The position numbers and the translations under genes are program-made. Below are positions 25,267 to 35,279 of a stretch of DNA of 53,338 bases, one piece after another. Position 1 is the first letter of the stretch. Each line of letters begins with the position of its first letter. The stretch is from the NCBI RefSeq assembly GCF_003046625.1, contig NZ_QAAD01000024.1, positions 1 through 53,338 of the forward strand, given 5' to 3'. Source of the DNA: Mangrovibacterium marinum (GTDB lineage: Bacteria > Bacteroidota > Bacteroidia > Bacteroidales > Prolixibacteraceae). The notes under the pieces were generated by a model. That model had not been told where the DNA came from and made no database searches. It was given only the letters and a program-made list of their open reading frames with translations.

Positions 25267-26694
25267 TTAATAACTCAGTTTTTCCATACGGCTGGCATCC
25301 AGGCGCAAAAAGATAAACAGCAAGATGGTAAACGACCAAAGCGAGGAGCCTCCGTAGCTGAAAAAAGGAAGGGGAATCCCGATCACCGGAGCCAGGCCAA
25401 TGGTCATGCCAATGTTGATGGTCAGGTGAAAAAACAGAATGCAGGCCACGCTGTATCCGTACACCCGGCTAAAAACCGAACGTTGTCGTTCGGCCAAAAA
25501 GATGAGGCGGATGAGCAGCCCCAGAAAAAGCAGGATAACCGATGTTGTTCCGATAAATCCCCACTCTTCGCCCACGGTGCAAAAGATGAAGTCGGTGCTT
25601 TGTTCGGGCACAAAGTTGAATTTTGTTTGGGTTCCGTTTAGGAAACCTTTGCCGGCAAGGCCTCCTGAACCGATGGCAATTTTGGATTGATTGACATTAT
25701 AGCCCACCCCCAGGGGGTCGGACTTGATGCCCAGCAGCTCCTCGATGCGTGCGCGCTGGTGCAGCTCCAGAATATTGTTGAAGACATAGTCGACCGAGAA
25801 AGTCATGAGCACCAGCATCAGGTAAATTCCGATGATGAGCAGTAGTTGGTTGATGCGGTGGCGCAGGGCATATACGGTGAAAATGATACTGGCCAGGATT
25901 GCCGATATCAGAATGATTTTGTTGGTGTCGATAGCCAGTTTTAGCAGGGTATTACTCAGCCACAAAGCCATAAAGATGGTGGCGGCAATAGCGACTGCTT
26001 TCAGGGCCAGCAGGAACTTGGGGTTGATGAAATAGTAAATGATGATTGCTGCCGCTGTAAGCAGGCTTATTGTCACCAACGGCTGCAGGATGAGCGTTAA
26101 AATAAAGACCAGAGCTACTAATACGCCTAGAAAAAGAATGGTTCCCGAGAGCCCTTCGCGATACAGAACGAGTGAAAAGACCGCAAATACCAGTGCCGAT
26201 CCGGTGTCGTTCTGCAAAAAGATTAAGGCTACCGGAATCGCCAATATCGCGCCAATGACCATTATCGACTGCATTTTTTCAATCTTGAAATTATACGAGC
26301 TGGTGAACCTGGCTAGTGCCAGGGCGGTAGCCAGCTTGCTCACTTCGGCCGGTTGAAAGGCAAAGCCTCCGATTTGGAACCATGATTTGGCTCCTTTTAC
26401 TTCGGAGCCGAAGAGCAGCACCCCGACCAGCATCAGTATGGTTGCAAGGTATATCGGAAAGGCAAAGGAAACATAGAATTTACTGTCGATCAGAATGAGC
26501 ACGCCGGCTAATGCGAAGGCTGCGATGATCCAGATCAGCTGTTTTCCGTAGCGCTGGCTCATATCCAGAATGCTGCTGTGCTCTTCGTTGAAAACGGCAG
26601 CATAAATATTAATCCATCCCATGAAAACCAGCAGGATATAGAAGCCGATGGTTAGCCAGTCCAAATTTGCCCAGATGTTGTTTCTGCTTGCCAT
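25267..26694 (-). CDS. rodA: SEDS glycan polymerase RodA
   Basis: Peptidoglycan glycosyltransferase of the elongasome, working with PBP2. The 475-residue chain has about ten membrane segments. The SEDS signature is clear: the large extracellular loop with IKSDPLGVGYNVNQSKIAIGSGG and the NFVPEQSTDFIFCTVGEEWG segment, then a C-terminal IGLAPVIGIPLPFFSYGGSS. It is longer than the E. coli protein because of a two-helix-rich insertion around residues 190-280, which is common in Bacteroidota. It starts at the last base of the mrdA gene, so the two are coupled. FtsW is excluded by the mre context. Confidence 0.96.
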   Translation of the reverse strand: MASRNNIWANLDWLTIGFYILLVFMGWINIYAAVFNEEHSSILDMSQRYGKQLIWIIAAFALAGVLILIDSKFYVSFAFPIYLATILMLVGVLLFGSEVKGAKSWFQIGGFAFQPAEVSKLATALALARFTSSYNFKIEKMQSIMVIGAILAIPVALIFLQNDTGSALVFAVFSLVLYREGLSGTILFLGVLVALVFILTLILQPLVTISLLTAAAIIIYYFINPKFLLALKAVAIAATIFMALWLSNTLLKLAIDTNKIILISAILASIIFTVYALRHRINQLLLIIGIYLMLVLMTFSVDYVFNNILELHQRARIEELLGIKSDPLGVGYNVNQSKIAIGSGGLAGKGFLNGTQTKFNFVPEQSTDFIFCTVGEEWGFIGTTSVILLFLGLLIRLIFLAERQRSVFSRVYGYSVACILFFHLTINIGMTIGLAPVIGIPLPFFSYGGSSLWSFTILLFIFLRLDASRMEKLSY

Positions 26695-28520
26695 TATTTC
26701 TTTTGATTCGGATTTAACAGGTTTGCTTCAATCATTCTTTTTTCTGTTGCCAGTCGGTTGGGGGCACCAATCGAGTCGTTCAGGTATTTTTCAATCATCA
26801 GGCTGGCAATTGGTGCTGCATACCGTGCTCCCCACACCCCATTTTCTACATAGGCTGCAATGGCAATCTTCGGATTGTTTTTCGGGGCAAAGGCGATAAA
26901 GGCCGAGTGGTCGGCTCCATGCGTATTTTGAATAGTTCCGGTTTTTCCGCAAATCTCTATTCCGTCAACATGAGCAGTGTAGCGCGTATTGGTTTGGTCA
27001 ATCACTTCCTGCATTCCTTCAATCACCTGCTCGAATTTGTCGGCATGCACCATGCAATCGCTTCGCTTGAAGTCCAGCTGATGGATGTTGTTGTCCGGAT
27101 CGCTGATGGATTTCACCAGATGCGGATCGATATAGTAGCCGCGGTTGGCGATTACGGCTGCCATATTGGCCATTTGCAGCGGGGTGACAATAACCTCGCC
27201 TTGCCCGATGGCCAGCGAACGCACCGTTAAGGCATTCCAGTGGTGACGGCCGTAAAAGCGGTCATAGTAGCTTGCCTGTGGGATATTGCCCGGCGACTGA
27301 CCATAGAACTCGGTTCCCAGCCGCTGTCCCAGTCCAAAGCTCTCCACATATTCGCGCCATTTTTTATAGCCGTCTTCCGCTTTGGGATAGTTCCCGATGA
27401 TAGATCGGAAGGTATTCCAGAAATAGGGGTTGCACGACTCGCGAATGCCACCGACCAGGTCAATCGGCGATTCGTGGTGGTGTGTACACGAAATGGGTTT
27501 GGTGCCCGGACCGCCACACACAAAGGTGGTTTGCGGAGTAATAGTTCCTTCTTCCAGGGCAATCAGGGCGTTGATGGTTTTAAAGGTGGAGCCCGGCGAG
27601 TAGGCCGCCGATATGGCCCGGTTGGTCAGTGGCTTCAGCGTATCGGCCAGCAACATCTGGTAATTCTTGCTTCGTTCGCGACCAACCAGCAGGTTGGCGT
27701 CGTAGTCGGGTCCGCTGAAATAGCAAAGGATCTCTCCTGTGCTGGGTTCAATGGCCACCACCGCACCGCGTTTGTTCTGCATCAGCAGCTCGCAGTAAGC
27801 CTGTAGTTTGGCATCGATTGTTGTGGTCAGGTTATTCCCTAATACGGCTGCCGAGTCGTTTTTCCCTTCGTTATAAGCGCCTTTCAGTCGGTTGTGCACA
27901 TCAACTAAAAAGTAACTGACGCCTTTGTGCCCGCGCAATTCTTTTTCGTAGGCCCGTTCGATCCCGGTAATACCAATGTAATCGCCCTGAGCATAGTAGG
28001 GATCTTTGTTTATTTGCGACTGGTTAACCTCGCCAACATAGCCCAGCATGTGTGCTGCAATGGGGTGAGCATATTCGCGCAGCGTACGGGTTTGCACGAA
28101 GAATCCCGGATATTTGTACAGTTTTTCCTGTAGCATGGCATACATTTCGGTCGACAGCTGCTTGACAATGACCGAGGGCTTGTAGCGCGAATATTTACGG
28201 GCTTTTTTGAGCTCCTGAACTAATTCGTCTTTCGATATCTTCAGGATGGAGCACAATTGTGTGGTGTCGAAAGCAGATACCTCGCGGGGAGTAACCAGCA
28301 GGTCGTAGGCCGCCTTGTTGTATACCAGCAGGTCGCCGTTGCGGTCGTATATCAATCCCCGCGCCGGATAGTTTATGACAGGGCGAAGGACGTTGCGGGT
28401 TGCATATTTCTTGTACGAACTATCGAGAACCTGCAGCGAAAACAGGCGGACAATAAAAATGATCGCAATCAATGCGAAAATGACTCCGATAATATACTGT
28501 CGTTTGGCGTATTTGTCCAC
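26694..28520 (-). CDS. mrdA: Penicillin-binding protein 2
   Basis: Peptidoglycan transpeptidase of the elongasome. It has one N-terminal membrane anchor (IIGVIFALIAIIFIVRLFSLQVL), a dimerisation/pedestal domain (~50-230) and a transpeptidase domain with STFK (in SPGSTFK), SCN (in RESCNPYF) and KTG (in CGKTGT). The 608-residue length is normal. It lies two bases after mreD and overlaps rodA by one base, the expected mreB-C-D-mrdA-rodA order. All three catalytic motifs are complete. Confidence 0.97.
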   Translation of the reverse strand: MDKYAKRQYIIGVIFALIAIIFIVRLFSLQVLDSSYKKYATRNVLRPVINYPARGLIYDRNGDLLVYNKAAYDLLVTPREVSAFDTTQLCSILKISKDELVQELKKARKYSRYKPSVIVKQLSTEMYAMLQEKLYKYPGFFVQTRTLREYAHPIAAHMLGYVGEVNQSQINKDPYYAQGDYIGITGIERAYEKELRGHKGVSYFLVDVHNRLKGAYNEGKNDSAAVLGNNLTTTIDAKLQAYCELLMQNKRGAVVAIEPSTGEILCYFSGPDYDANLLVGRERSKNYQMLLADTLKPLTNRAISAAYSPGSTFKTINALIALEEGTITPQTTFVCGGPGTKPISCTHHHESPIDLVGGIRESCNPYFWNTFRSIIGNYPKAEDGYKKWREYVESFGLGQRLGTEFYGQSPGNIPQASYYDRFYGRHHWNALTVRSLAIGQGEVIVTPLQMANMAAVIANRGYYIDPHLVKSISDPDNNIHQLDFKRSDCMVHADKFEQVIEGMQEVIDQTNTRYTAHVDGIEICGKTGTIQNTHGADHSAFIAFAPKNNPKIAIAAYVENGVWGARYAAPIASLMIEKYLNDSIGAPNRLATEKRMIEANLLNPNQKK

Positions 28521-28522
28521 AA

Positions 28523-29032
28523 TCAGTTTTGTTTTGCAGTCATGTACTGGCTAACCAGGATCAGCACAATGGTCAGGGCCGAACTCAGCAGGCTGCGCAA
28601 TAAGGTGTGAAAGAATCCGCTGAAGGTAAACACTTCGATATAGAACAGGAATAGATGATGGCTCAGCACCATGATCAGGCTGTAGCGAAAGAACCAGGAA
28701 AAACCGAGTTCCGAAATGCGGGGCAGCTGGTTTAATTCCAACACATCGCGCGACGAAATGAGATTGATGACCGAAGGGCGGATAAAGGCCACGAAGGTTG
28801 TTGCTGCCGCGTGCATCCCCAGGGTATTGGTGAAAATGTCGATATTCAAGCCCAGCAAAAAACCCAATAGCAGCAACAGGTAGTTGGGGGTGTTGAAGGG
28901 CAGGGTGAGGATGAACAGAATGTACAGATAAGGGTTGACATACCCACTGATTTGGATGTGGTTGAGCAGCAACACCTGGAGAAGTACCAGGATGAGCCAC
29001 GAGCCAATATATTTGAAAATGCCGCTATTCAT
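28523..29032 (-). CDS. mreD: Rod-shape protein MreD
   Basis: Integral membrane component of the elongasome. The 169 residues form about five membrane segments (WLILVLLQVLLLNHI, YLLLLLGFLLGLNIDIF and others), with the ILFILTLPFNTPNYLLLLLG pattern seen in Bacteroidota MreD. Sequence conservation in MreD is low, so position carries weight: it overlaps mreC by eight bases and precedes mrdA by two. About family length. Confidence 0.92.
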   Translation of the reverse strand: MNSGIFKYIGSWLILVLLQVLLLNHIQISGYVNPYLYILFILTLPFNTPNYLLLLLGFLLGLNIDIFTNTLGMHAAATTFVAFIRPSVINLISSRDVLELNQLPRISELGFSWFFRYSLIMVLSHHLFLFYIEVFTFSGFFHTLLRSLLSSALTIVLILVSQYMTAKQN

Positions 29033-29873
29033 CCGTATTTAGTTCCTGTAATTGTTCTAATTCCTCTAAATGGTTGTTCTTCACAATCTCAACAAAGCTG
29101 AGATTGGCAAAGTTAGTCAGCAGCTTCACCTTGATGGCAAAGAAGTTTCGCCCGCTGGCATGATCGAAAGTTTCGATGGTTCCGATGGGCACGCCTTCGG
29201 GAAAAACATCGGAGAATCCGCTGGTAACAATGGTATCGCCAACAGCCATTTGCACATGAAAGGGAATCTCGTTCAGCCGGGCGTAGTGCGGATCCTGACC
29301 ATCCCAGGCTAGTGAGCCAAAGTAATTCGAATTTTGGATCTTGGCCGACACTTTCCATCGCTTGTTCAGGATGGTGGGGCCGGTAGCGTAGTGGCGGGAT
29401 ACGCTGGTGATAATGCCAACAACGCCTCCGGGGCCAATGATTCCCATATCCACTTTTACGCCGTCGTCGCTTCCCTTGCTGAGTGTTATGTAGTTGTATT
29501 GGCGAACAAAGGAGTTGTTGATCACTTTTGCCGGTATAAACTCATAGCGCAGGTCGACACTATCGGAGGCCGTAAGTTCTGCGACAATGGCGGTCGAGTC
29601 GACAGCCACTGTGCTTTGCCGGTATTGTTCGAGCATGGTCCGCAAGCGGGCGTTTTCCTGCGCCAGATCGGCATTGGACTGTTGCAGGTGAAAGAAACTG
29701 CTTACCGCGTTAAAGCTTTTGTAAACCGACGCAATCAGGCTGTTCGACGAGTTGAAAAATTTCACCCGTTGAAAGTTGTTGTAGTTCACAAGCAGCCCAA
29801 TGCTGATCGCTTCGAACAACAGAAATAATAAAATGAAATAATTTCGCGCCAGAAAGCGTAATAAACCTCTCAT
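29025..29873 (-). CDS. mreC: Rod-shape protein MreC
   Basis: Periplasmic scaffold of the elongasome that links MreB filaments to PBP2. One membrane segment near the N-terminus (NYFILLFLLFEAISIGLLV), then a coiled coil (~60-95, HLQQSNADLAQENARLRTMLEQY) and the two beta-barrel domains with KGSDDGVKVDMGIIGPGGVVG and the later VGDTIVTSGFSDVFPEGVPIG. Length 282 is typical. It follows mreB by 33 bases and overlaps mreD. Confidence 0.96.
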   Translation of the reverse strand: MRGLLRFLARNYFILLFLLFEAISIGLLVNYNNFQRVKFFNSSNSLIASVYKSFNAVSSFFHLQQSNADLAQENARLRTMLEQYRQSTVAVDSTAIVAELTASDSVDLRYEFIPAKVINNSFVRQYNYITLSKGSDDGVKVDMGIIGPGGVVGIITSVSRHYATGPTILNKRWKVSAKIQNSNYFGSLAWDGQDPHYARLNEIPFHVQMAVGDTIVTSGFSDVFPEGVPIGTIETFDHASGRNFFAIKVKLLTNFANLSFVEIVKNNHLEELEQLQELNTDE

Positions 29874-29906
29874 TCAGGGGGAAGTTTACTCTTTCCCGGT
29901 CTGGAA

Positions 29907-30929
29907 TTACCGGATCAGGAAAGAGAATTTATCAACGTTTTTAAGAGCAATACCGGTACCACGGGCAACAGCACGCAAGGGGTCTTCGGCAACATGGAAC
30001 GGAATGTTGATCTTTTCGGACAAGCGTTTGTCCAGGCCGCGGAGCAGAGCCCCACCACCGGCCAGGTAGATTCCTTTGTTCACAATATCGGCGTACAGCT
30101 CGGGCGGTGTTAACTCCAGGGCACTTAAGATGGCCGTTTCAATTTTCGAAATCGACTTCTCGAGACAGTGCGAGATTTCCTGATACGATACCGGCACTTC
30201 GATGGGCAGCGCTGTCATCTGGTTGGGCCCCTGAACGATGTAGTCGTTCGGCGGCGTTTCCAGTTGCGAGAGTGCCGAGCCAACGTTTATTTTGATATCT
30301 TCGGCAGTACGTTCACCCACTTTAATGTTATGCTGGTGGCGCATGTATTCCATGATGTCGGCTGTTAAGTCGTCGCCGGCAATACGGATCGACTTGTTGG
30401 TCACAATGCCACCCAGCGAGATTACGGCAATCTCGGTAGTACCACCACCGATGTCAACAATCATGTTTCCTTCGGGGGCTTCCACATCCAGGCCGATACC
30501 AATGGCCGCAGCCATTGGTTCGTAAATCATATACACTTCGCGGCCGCCGGCATGTTCCGACGAGTCGCGTACGGCACGAATTTCAACTTCAGTTGAGCCC
30601 GAAGGGATACAAACAACCATTTTCAGCGAAGGGGAGAACATTTTCGACTTCGGGTTGATCATTTTAATCATCCCCCGAATCATCTGTTCTGCCGCGTTGA
30701 AGTCGGCAATCACACCATCGCGTAACGGGCGAATCGTTTTCAGGTTTGGCGGTGTACGACCTTCCATCTGACGGGCTTTCTCACCAATGGCAAAAAGCTT
30801 TTCAGTCTTCATGTCGATGGTGACAACCGAAGGCTCGTCCAATACAATTTTATCGTTTTGTATGATGATGGTATTTGCTGTCCCCAGGTCAATCGCGATC
30901 TCCTGGGTTAAGAATGAAAACAATCCCAT
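29907..30929 (-). CDS. mreB: Actin-like cell shape protein MreB
   Basis: Membrane-bound actin homologue that orients wall synthesis, so the cell is probably a rod. The nucleotide-binding loops are complete: DLGTANTIII, DIGGGTTEIAVISLGG and YLAGGGALLRGLD. The N-terminal MGLFSFLT is a short amphipathic or hydrophobic tip for membrane contact. Length 340 is usual. It sits 46 bases after purH and is the first mre gene, so the rod-shape genes may be read from the purH promoter. Confidence 0.97.
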   Translation of the reverse strand: MGLFSFLTQEIAIDLGTANTIIIQNDKIVLDEPSVVTIDMKTEKLFAIGEKARQMEGRTPPNLKTIRPLRDGVIADFNAAEQMIRGMIKMINPKSKMFSPSLKMVVCIPSGSTEVEIRAVRDSSEHAGGREVYMIYEPMAAAIGIGLDVEAPEGNMIVDIGGGTTEIAVISLGGIVTNKSIRIAGDDLTADIMEYMRHQHNIKVGERTAEDIKINVGSALSQLETPPNDYIVQGPNQMTALPIEVPVSYQEISHCLEKSISKIETAILSALELTPPELYADIVNKGIYLAGGGALLRGLDKRLSEKINIPFHVAEDPLRAVARGTGIALKNVDKFSFLIR

Positions 30930-30975
30930 GTATTTTATCTCCTATGTCAAGGGGTTATGCCCGACTTTTTTCAAA

Positions 30976-32568
30976 TTAATGTTTAAAGTGACGGCGACCG
31001 GTAAACAGCATGGCAATGCCGAACTCGTCGCAAGCTTCAATCACTTCCTCGTCGCGAATGCTGCCACCCGGCTCAACGATGTATTTCACTCCGTATTCGT
31101 TGGCGGCTTCAATACTGTCGCGGAAGGGGAAGAAAGCATCTGAAATCACAACCGATTCTTCAATTTTTACACCTTCTTTCAGGTCGAAACGAGGCATGGT
31201 TAATTGACGCATACTGTCCAGACGGTTGGGTTGTCCCATACCGGCACCTGTTAACCAGAATGATCCGTCTTCTTTTTCTGTGACAATCGCAATGGCATTA
31301 CTTTTTAAATGCTTACACGCTGTAATACCAAACTTGGCCAGGTTCATTTTATTGCTGTCGAACTGAATTTTTGTCACGTTCTTGAACTCGCTGTCCATAC
31401 CTTCGTCCTCGTCCTGTACCAGCATACCCCCGCTGATTGAGCGGAAGAGTTTTTCGCCGGTTGTTTCGGCTTTTAAAGGAGTTACCAGTAGACGAAGGTT
31501 TTTCTTCTTGGCGAAGATCTCCAACGCTTCAGGCGTGAATGCCGGAGCAATGATGATTTCAACGAATTTTTTGCCGAACCAGCTGGCTACTTCAGCAGTT
31601 ACCGTGTCGGAAAAGCAAATGATTGATCCGAAAGCACTGATTGGGTCGCCTTCCCAGGCTAAATCCAACGACTTCAGGATGTTGTCGGTAACGGCCAGGC
31701 CGCAGGGGTTCAGGTGTTTGATGACCGAAACGGCCACCTTGTTTTCGATGTGATTGACCGAATGATAAGCGTCGGAAGCTGATTTCCACGCTGCGTCGGC
31801 ATCCAGCAGGTTGTTGTACGACAACTCCTTGCCTTGCAGTACCTGGGCATTGGCCAAAGTTACTTTTGAGTCGGCATTGTCGAATTTGTAGAAAGTTGCC
31901 GATTGGTGCGGGTTCTCGCCATAACGCAAAACTTTGCCGTCGTTCAGGCTTACGCGTGTTTTGTCGTTGATGCCACCACCGTTAAAGTAGTTGAAAATGG
32001 CCGAGTCGTAATGCGACGACGTTGCAAAGGCTTTGCGGGCAAATTCCTTGCGGTCTTCCAATGTGCTTTCGCCATTTTTTGTATTCAGTAGATCGATGAA
32101 ATCTTCGTATTGGTCGCGTGACGAAACGATGATCACATCGTTAAAGTTTTTCGCTGTTCCGCGGATTAATGCGATACCACCGATGTCAATCTTCTCAATG
32201 ATATCTTCTTCAGAAGCACCCGATGCTACGGTTTCTTCAAAAGGATAGAGGTCCACAATTACCAGGTCGATTTCAGGAATCTCATACTGGCCAATTTGTT
32301 CCTGGTCGCCGGCGTTGTCACGACGGTTCAGGATACCTCCGAATATTTTAGGGTGCAGGGTTTTTACACGTCCGCCCAGAATTGACGGATAACCTGTCAG
32401 ATTTTCAACAGCAGTAACCGGAATGTTTAAACTCTCGATAAAACTTTGAGTACCACCAGTTGAATAAAGTTCAACACCAAGTTCATTCAGTTTTTTGACA
32501 ATTACATCCAGTCTATCCTTATGATAAACCGAGATGAGGGCTGATTTTATCTTTTTTAAATCCTTCAT
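30976..32568 (-). CDS. purH: AICAR transformylase/IMP cyclohydrolase
   Basis: Bifunctional enzyme for the last two steps to IMP: formylation of AICAR with 10-formyltetrahydrofolate, then ring closure. The N-terminal MGS-like cyclohydrolase domain (to ~200) has [15 protein letters not shown], and the transformylase domain holds the catalytic KH pair in VIKHLNPCG. The end, [28 protein letters not shown], is complete. The 530 residues are within the normal range. Head gene of the purH-mre-mrdA-rodA cluster typical for Bacteroidota. Confidence 0.97.
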   Translation of the reverse strand: MKDLKKIKSALISVYHKDRLDVIVKKLNELGVELYSTGGTQSFIESLNIPVTAVENLTGYPSILGGRVKTLHPKIFGGILNRRDNAGDQEQIGQYEIPEIDLVIVDLYPFEETVASGASEEDIIEKIDIGGIALIRGTAKNFNDVIIVSSRDQYEDFIDLLNTKNGESTLEDRKEFARKAFATSSHYDSAIFNYFNGGGINDKTRVSLNDGKVLRYGENPHQSATFYKFDNADSKVTLANAQVLQGKELSYNNLLDADAAWKSASDAYHSVNHIENKVAVSVIKHLNPCGLAVTDNILKSLDLAWEGDPISAFGSIICFSDTVTAEVASWFGKKFVEIIIAPAFTPEALEIFAKKKNLRLLVTPLKAETTGEKLFRSISGGMLVQDEDEGMDSEFKNVTKIQFDSNKMNLAKFGITACKHLKSNAIAIVTEKEDGSFWLTGAGMGQPNRLDSMRQLTMPRFDLKEGVKIEESVVISDAFFPFRDSIEAANEYGVKYIVEPGGSIRDEEVIEACDEFGIAMLFTGRRHFKH

Positions 32569-32592
32569 TTACAGTTTGTTAAAAATGCGTTG

Positions 32593-32600
32593 CAAAGATA
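32593..32600 (-). promoter_or_regulatory. TAnnTTTG box of the purH-mre operon
   Basis: Minus-strand TATCTTTG, full match to the -7 consensus, with about 24 bases between box and purH ATG. The -33 element is not clear. Confidence 0.55.
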
Positions 32601-32922
32601 GTAATTTCTATGGATTTATCTGATTGTAAAACAGAACTATTCAGAAAAACTTAGCGTTGAAAATAGAAAGATTTTTGATGCCGAAAAAGTGATGTTCTGA
32701 ACTGTTTGAAAATAAATTCGAACGGGGCGGTGAGCTGTCGTGCGGATGCGTTTAATACCGATTAGTGGTTGCGCTGTCCCCGTAAATTTGGTTGGTTTTT
32801 ATTGGTTTTCAACCCCGGTTAATCGGGATGAGATTTCAGCTGAATAATATCGTGTAAAAATTGGCCGTTTGTTCGGTTTGTAGTGGCCAGCATTCGGTCG
32901 TGGGCGTTAAGGTCGGTTGCTG
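32601..32922. other. Intergenic region between purH and the rimK operon
   Basis: About 320 bases without a gene. Both flanking transcripts are on the minus strand, so this includes the upstream part of the purH promoter and the end of the AstE-like gene. I see no strong hairpin with T-run. Confidence 0.5.
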
Positions 32923-33885
32923 TCAGTCTGTTTTTCCCAGATGGATGAGAGCATCGCCCTGGTAGATGATTGGCGCATGATTTAGCCCAATGATGTAGCC
33001 ACTTTCGGGAATTTTTACGGCCCGTTCGAACGCTCCGTAGGGGTCGGAAATGCTCCCGATGATGTCGCCTTTTTCAACTTTAGCGCCATCTTTAACTTGG
33101 AATCGGAACAGGCCGCCATGTCGCGCACGGATCCAGCTCGATCGTCGGATCAGGATGGGGTCGCTGCCGTTCATGTCGGCAATTTCGTTGGTGTAGTCGC
33201 GCATGTCCAGGTGATGCATCAGCCGCAATACGCCGTTTACGCCGCGCTGGGTGATGCGGTTGTGGATGTCGAGGGATTTTCCGCCTTCGAACAGCAGTAT
33301 TTTTTTGCCGGCCTTGGTGGCGGCTTCGCGAAACGACTTTTCCCGGTCGGGAGCCATTACGATGAAGCGCGGATGAAAAATCCGGGCAAGCTCCAGTAGC
33401 TCCGGATGTTCTTTGCCAACCCGGATTTGGGAGCTGTTAAACCGGTTGGCTCCGCCGGTGTGAAAATCGACAATGTAGTCGGCTGCCGGCAGTATTTTAT
33501 GCATCAGGTTCCAGGCAAAAAGGCTGGCCAGCGATCCGTTTTGTGTGCCGGGGAACATGCGGTTAAGATCTTTGCCATCGGGAAACTCGCGGCTTTTGTT
33601 CAGAAAACCAAGGACATTCAGGGCGGGAATGCAGATGACGGTGCCGCGGCTTGGCTTATTGTATTTGTGGGCAATAAGCCCGCGGATTATCTCCACGCCA
33701 TTCACCTCGTTGCCGTGAATGCCCCCGATTAGCAGGAGCACCGGGCCGGCTTCCTTCGCTCGCTCAACAATAACAGGCACTTCAATTTTATTGTGCGTGT
33801 GCAGGCGGGCCGTTTCCAGGTTGATAATTGTTTTTCGCCCGGCCGGGATGGTTACGCCTAAAAGTTGAAGTGGTTGATTTTTCAT
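32923..33885 (-). CDS. Succinylglutamate desuccinylase/aspartoacylase-family hydrolase
   Basis: Zinc-dependent amidohydrolase of the AstE/AspA branch of the M14 peptidases. The zinc ligands are H and E in GGIHGNEVNG and H in IVDFHTGG. The C-terminal part (~230-320) has a barrel-sandwich-like stretch (GGLFRFQVKDGAKVEKGDIIG) seen in the larger family members. No arginine-degradation genes are near, so it is not AstE proper. It follows rimK by six bases, so a deacylase or deglutamylase acting on products of RimK is a reasonable inference; it may remove C-terminal glutamates. Confidence 0.85.
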   Translation of the reverse strand: MKNQPLQLLGVTIPAGRKTIINLETARLHTHNKIEVPVIVERAKEAGPVLLLIGGIHGNEVNGVEIIRGLIAHKYNKPSRGTVICIPALNVLGFLNKSREFPDGKDLNRMFPGTQNGSLASLFAWNLMHKILPAADYIVDFHTGGANRFNSSQIRVGKEHPELLELARIFHPRFIVMAPDREKSFREAATKAGKKILLFEGGKSLDIHNRITQRGVNGVLRLMHHLDMRDYTNEIADMNGSDPILIRRSSWIRARHGGLFRFQVKDGAKVEKGDIIGSISDPYGAFERAVKIPESGYIIGLNHAPIIYQGDALIHLGKTD

Positions 33886-33891
33886 GCTTGC

Positions 33892-34764
33892 TTAAACGTT
33901 ACGTTCTACATAGCGGATGATGCTGTTGGCGATATCTTTGCCGGTGGCGGCTTCAATACCTTCCAGTCCCGGCGATGAGTTTACCTCCAGGATCAGCGGA
34001 CCGTTTTTGGATTGCAGCATGTCGACCCCGGCAATGCCCAGCCCCATTACACGGGCGGCTTTCAGGGCGGCATTTTCTTCTTCTTCGCTCAATTCGTAGA
34101 TAGAAGCGGTACCTCCGCGATGCAGATTCGAGCGAAATTCGCCTTGTTTGGCTTGTCGTTTCATGGCGCCAACAACCACCCCATCGACAACAAACACGCG
34201 AATGTCGGAGCCTTTGGCTTCTTCCACGAACTCCTGAATGATAACCCGGGCTTTCAGTCCGTTGAAGGCTTCGATGACCGATTCGGCAGCATTTTCATTT
34301 TCGGCTAAAACCACGCCCAGTCCTTGTGTTCCTTCCAGTAGTTTGATGACTACCGGGGCGCCGCCAACGCTTTTCACAATGTCCTTCACGTTGCGCGAAT
34401 AGTTGGTGAAAACGGTTTTGGGGAGTCCCAGGCCGGCGCGGCTCAGGATCTGCAGGCTGCGCAGCTTGTCGCGCGAGCGAACCAGTGCTTGCGACTCGAT
34501 AGCCGAGAATACCTTCATCATCTCGAACTGACGAACAACGGCTGTGCCGTAGAAGGTTACCGAAGCGCCGATACGGGGAATGACAGCATCGACATTTTCG
34601 AGCATCTGCCCTCGGTAGATGATGCCTGGTTTCTTCTTTTCAATCACCAAGTCGCACTTGGAATGATCGACAACCAGCATCTGGTGTCCCTTTTTTTCTC
34701 CGGCTTCAACCAGTCGTTGGGTTGAGTAGAGGTTGTGGTCGCGGGATAAAATGACAATTTTCAC
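33892..34764 (-). CDS. rimK: RimK-family alpha-L-glutamate ligase
   Basis: ATP-grasp ligase that adds glutamate residues to a carboxyl terminus; in E. coli the target is ribosomal protein S6. The 290 residues match E. coli RimK in length. Visible parts are the N-terminal [18 protein letters not shown], the ATP-binding [19 protein letters not shown] and the metal-binding end [19 protein letters not shown], which is highly typical. Neighbours are a retropepsin-like protease and an AstE-like hydrolase, so target modification may be reversible. Whether S6 in this organism ends suitably cannot be seen here. Confidence 0.93.
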   Translation of the reverse strand: MKIVILSRDHNLYSTQRLVEAGEKKGHQMLVVDHSKCDLVIEKKKPGIIYRGQMLENVDAVIPRIGASVTFYGTAVVRQFEMMKVFSAIESQALVRSRDKLRSLQILSRAGLGLPKTVFTNYSRNVKDIVKSVGGAPVVIKLLEGTQGLGVVLAENENAAESVIEAFNGLKARVIIQEFVEEAKGSDIRVFVVDGVVVGAMKRQAKQGEFRSNLHRGGTASIYELSEEEENAALKAARVMGLGIAGVDMLQSKNGPLILEVNSSPGLEGIEAATGKDIANSIIRYVERNV

Positions 34765-34805
34765 GGTGTTTTTTGTAATCTAATTAATTTGATGTCTTTT
34801 CTTCT

Positions 34806-35279
34806 TTATTTATCGTCGGTCTGCTTTTTTAGTTCCACAGTCCATTTTTCGTTTTTGGCCGACAGCCGTGTTCGGGCGCTATCGACGACAAAGCGGCGCG
34901 ACAGAAACTTACGACCCAGTAAAACCGGGAACTTCATTTGTCCGCGTTCGCTCAAGGTCAGCTCGATTGGGAAATTTTGGTTGAACAGTCGGATCTGGGT
35001 TTCAATGCAATACCGTTCTTCCATTTGGCCGTTCGAGCTGCGTATCCGCTTCTTTGTAAAGCGGTCAAATATAAATTCTTTGTTGTGATATTGCGCATGG
35101 TTGGGGTCCAAAAAATAGCCGTGCAACTTTTTTTCTCCGTTTAGCTCAATCAGCTCAATGCTATGGCAGTGAACGCTGGAGGTGTAGGCTCCGCTATCAA
35201 TCTTTACTTCAATATTTTCGAGTTGAAGGTCGGGAAAGTCAGCCTCGTCGTACCGCCCGATCAGGAGTCGTTTTTTCAT
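34806..35279 (-). CDS. Retropepsin-like 'ATP-dependent zinc protease' (RimB-like)
   Basis: A 157-residue member of the family annotated as ATP-dependent zinc protease (PF05618 type), whose fold is that of a retroviral aspartic protease. The D-S/T-G-A signature is present as KIDSGAYTSSVHC, and the second half has the flap-side strand PVLLGRKFLSRRFVVD. In Pseudomonas the relative RimB is reported to act with RimK on glutamylated S6; I infer the same pairing here. The start overlaps the mgtE stop by four bases, and rimK follows 41 bases later. The family name is misleading: no zinc motif is seen. Confidence 0.86.
   Translation of the reverse strand: MKKRLLIGRYDEADFPDLQLENIEVKIDSGAYTSSVHCHSIELIELNGEKKLHGYFLDPNHAQYHNKEFIFDRFTKKRIRSSNGQMEERYCIETQIRLFNQNFPIELTLSERGQMKFPVLLGRKFLSRRFVVDSARTRLSAKNEKWTVELKKQTDDK

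Noticed and set aside
32923-33885. AstE of arginine succinyltransferase pathway
   Set aside because: No astABCD genes near; instead it is six bases behind rimK.
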